This document shows positions 6,835-7,805 of a stretch of DNA of 7,805 bases, one piece after another (position 1 is the stretch's first letter; each line of letters opens with the position of its first letter). The DNA is from CAVZLD01 sp964522605 (GTDB lineage: Bacteria > Planctomycetota > Planctomycetia > Pirellulales > Pirellulaceae), in the NCBI GenBank assembly GCA_964522605.1, contig CAZFWV010000320.1:1-7805 (forward strand), given 5' to 3'. A program made the position numbers and the translations under genes. Under the pieces are notes generated by a model. The model did not search any database and was not told the origin of the DNA. It saw only the letters and a list, made by a program, of their open reading frames with translations.

Positions 6835-7070
6835 GTGGCGGCTCCTGTTCTGATCGGCTGTATTCTAACGCAGAACGAACCGGTGACTGCCAGGGCACGA
6901 TAATGCAACCCAACACGAACTGACCGAAATCGCCCCACCTTCTTGAACTCAAGCGACGGGTGGGTTGGGTCCTCCCGAAGTAGACGGAAGTTCTTGTCAG
7001 CCAGCTGCTGTACCGATTCCGGCAGCGAGTTGTAGCACTGCCAGAATCGGCTGCTGGCATAGTGCCTCAT
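6831..7070 (-). CDS. ParE/RelE-like toxin, C-terminus apparently eroded
   Basis: This is a 79-residue basic protein. Residues 1-60 (MRHYASSRFWQCYNSLPESV, LADKNFRLLREDP, HPSLEFKKVGRFRSVRVG, LHYRALAV) match the look of small RelE/ParE-superfamily toxins of type II systems. From memory, that family continues with a strand containing WFWIG and then an H-x-E-Y-D end; here the frame instead reads TGSFCVRIQPIRTGAAT and stops. Out of frame at 6860-6865, minus-strand GAATAC could encode the E-Y of that lost end, which suggests an out-of-frame deletion of roughly eight codons. Activity is therefore doubtful. The start overlaps the antitoxin-like stop as ATGA (7070-7067), and its own TGA overlaps the next start as ATGA (6834-6831). 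A still-functional shortened variant cannot be excluded. Confidence 0.7.
   Translation of the reverse strand: MRHYASSRFWQCYNSLPESVQQLADKNFRLLREDPTHPSLEFKKVGRFRSVRVGLHYRALAVTGSFCVRIQPIRTGAAT
6842..6846 (-). promoter_or_regulatory. Strong ribosome binding site of the STAS-HATPase gene, inside the toxin-like gene
   Basis: On the minus strand AGGAG lies seven bases before ATG 6834. It sits in the last codons of the toxin-like frame, so the regulator can be translated independently even though the two genes overlap. Confidence 0.7.
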
Positions 7071-7264
7071 CGCTCAGAGGTCTTTCCAGATTCATGCTCG
7101 CGGATCGCCTCAGCCGCCAACTTGTCGAGCATACCGGCCGAGATATCTTCTTCGAGTTGGCGGTCCCACGCGGCCGAGTCGAATTCGATGAACCATTCGC
7201 GAAACCGCGCGAGGTCTTCGTCCGAAAGGCTGGCAACGGCGTTTTCTAATTCGTCTAGAGTCAA
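7067..7264 (-). CDS. Small antitoxin-like protein of a type II toxin-antitoxin pair
   Basis: The product has 65 residues and is acidic: DELENAVASLSDEDLARFRE, then WFIEFDSAAWDRQLEEDI, AGMLDKLAAEAIREHESGK. The SLSDEDLARFREWF and AAWDRQLEEDISAG patterns are those of short helical proteins commonly encoded just before RelE/ParE-like toxins. It has no obvious DNA-binding fold; the middle and C-terminal helices would wrap the toxin. The start is a TTG codon at 7264-7262. An in-frame TAG lies four codons upstream, and the next ATG is at residue 45, so TTG is the only sensible start. No strong ribosome binding site is visible. The stop overlaps the toxin ATG by four bases, so the two are translationally coupled. 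Confidence 0.72.
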   Translation of the reverse strand: MTLDELENAVASLSDEDLARFREWFIEFDSAAWDRQLEEDISAGMLDKLAAEAIREHESGKTSER

Positions 7265-7270
7265 GACAGT

Positions 7271-7300
7271 AGTCTACCCACATTTGCGGTGTTGCGTCAA
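7271..7300 (-). promoter_or_regulatory. Possible promoter of the toxin-antitoxin/STAS/pilT chain
   Basis: On the minus strand TTGACG (7300-7295) and TAGACT (7276-7271) are separated by 18 bases and end six bases before the antitoxin-like TTG start. If real, the mRNA would be nearly leaderless, which would fit the missing ribosome binding site. Planctomycete promoters are poorly defined, so this is tentative. Confidence 0.25.
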
Positions 7301-7683
7301 TTAACCTGCGTATGTGAACGGACTCCTCCGCAACTCCTCATCAGATGAATCATGATGCCGTTGGTGGTACGGCATGCTCACCTTTGCTCCTGCCGACAGA
7401 TCACCTGCACTTCTTTGCAGCTGCGACGGAGTCAGCCATTCCGTATAACCGTTGGGTGACCTATTGGAAGTCGCAGTCCGGCACGCTCCCATTCCATACA
7501 AGTAAAATCGCCAGGCTGGTTACCCGGCTCAGTTGCTCCTCCAATTCCCGTTCCCAGTTTTCTCCTCGACGGGCGAAGAACATGAGGCGGCATGGGGCGT
7601 TGAAGTTCTTTACACGGTCCAGCCCCGAGTTTATACGACGGCGAAAGATGGGGGCGTCGTCGAAGCGGAGGATGGCAGGTAAT
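7301..7683. other. Stretch without a convincing gene, containing small hairpins
   Basis: Between the toxin-antitoxin promoter and the F5/8C-type gene I see no supported gene. Minus-strand frames of 66 codons (7301-7501) and 96 codons (7461-7751) are open, but they overlap each other, lack clear ribosome binding sites and resemble no family I can name. The 96-codon frame also overlaps the end of the F5/8C gene out of frame. A perfect 7-bp hairpin (ATGCCGT/ACGGCAT, 7355-7375, 7-base loop) lies in the middle. The stretch could be an intergenic repeat or the remains of a gene. Confidence 0.4.
7636..7662 (-). terminator. Possible terminator hairpin of the F5/8C-type gene
   Basis: On the minus strand CGACGACG pairs with CGCCGTCG (seven of eight pairs) around an 11-base loop, 21 bases after the stop at 7684. 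It is G+C rich, but only TATAAA follows and there is no T-run, so termination is only suggested. Confidence 0.3.
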
Positions 7684-7805
7684 TCACTCCCCGACGAATC
7701 CAAACTCGGCCGCACTGGCCCAGGGGCCGTTGTTGACTTCCGACAGGACACGGATCTGAACGTAACGTCCGACCGTGGGCGGGAAAAGAACTTCCTGCGG
7801 GCTGT
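7684..7805 (-). CDS. C-terminal end of an F5/8 type C (discoidin-like) domain protein, 5' end outside window
   Basis: On the minus strand the frame is open from the window edge and ends with TGA at 7686-7684, giving 39 residues: SPQEVLFPPTVGRYVQIRVL followed by SEVNNGPWASAAEFGFVGE. A strand of the type GRYVQIRVLSEVN, then PWASAAEFGF at the very end, is the usual last part of F5/8 type C carbohydrate-binding domains (compare RYVRI...N...ASIAEL). In Planctomycetes such domains often end large secreted proteins, including glycoside hydrolases and DUF1080- or cytochrome-type proteins. Only the domain end is visible, so the enzyme, if any, cannot be named. It points the same way as the toxin-antitoxin chain but is about 420 bases upstream of it, so it is probably a separate unit. 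Confidence 0.7.
   Translation of the reverse strand, partial: SPQEVLFPPTVGRYVQIRVLSEVNNGPWASAAEFGFVGE

Noticed and set aside
7301..7501. Minus-strand 66-codon frame with NGYTEWLTPSQLQRSAGDL.
   Set aside because: It has no clear ribosome binding site, no recognised family, and overlaps another open frame. I could not separate a real small gene from a repeated intergenic sequence.
7443..7535. Possible integron attC-like site (GTATAACCG... with GGGTGACC and GGTTACCC facing each other).
   Set aside because: The outer ends do not pair, no GTTRRRY/RYYYAAC core pair is present, and the stem needs several G-U pairs. It is too weak to call.
7461..7751. Minus-strand 96-codon frame.
   Set aside because: It overlaps the better supported F5/8C-type gene end in another frame and shows no domain pattern.

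Overview
The window looks like a planctomycete chromosome, most likely close to Pirellulaceae/Rhodopirellula. The lineage is inferred from gene content and protein style, not from a marker gene. The signals are secreted sulfatase and glycoside-hydrolase genes side by side, an F5/8C-type domain protein, moderately high G+C, and regulators that fuse STAS and HATPase domains.

Left half (1-4561, + strand): a run of four co-directional genes, apparently for exported carbohydrate-processing proteins. They are the 3' end of a glycoside-hydrolase-like protein, a 428-residue exported protein that is beta-rich and probably a parallel beta-helix, a GH43-like five-bladed propeller hydrolase with an intact Asp/Asp/Glu set, and a formylglycine-type sulfatase of the iduronate-2-sulfatase-like kind. 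Gaps are 9, 81 and 56 bases, so a shared transcript for degrading a sulfated polysaccharide is plausible. The two longer gaps each hold hairpins.

Convergent gap (4562-4745): it contains a long hairpin with three single-base bulges all on one arm. It has no T-tract and is not explained by a simple terminator.

Right half (4746-7264, - strand, read right to left): a tightly overlapping chain. It starts with a small antitoxin-like gene (TTG start), then a ParE/RelE-like toxin whose C-terminus looks eroded, then a STAS-HATPase fusion (anti-sigma antagonist plus anti-sigma kinase in one chain), then a PilT-type retraction ATPase. The junctions are ATGA, ATGA and a 20-base overlap. The STAS-HATPase/PilT pair suggests partner-switch signalling linked to surface motility or pilus retraction. 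The toxin-antitoxin pair may be an insertion that decayed against the front of that operon.

Right end (7265-7805): about 420 bases with no convincing gene but with hairpins and a putative promoter, then the 3' end of a minus-strand gene whose last 39 residues look like an F5/8 type C (discoidin) domain.
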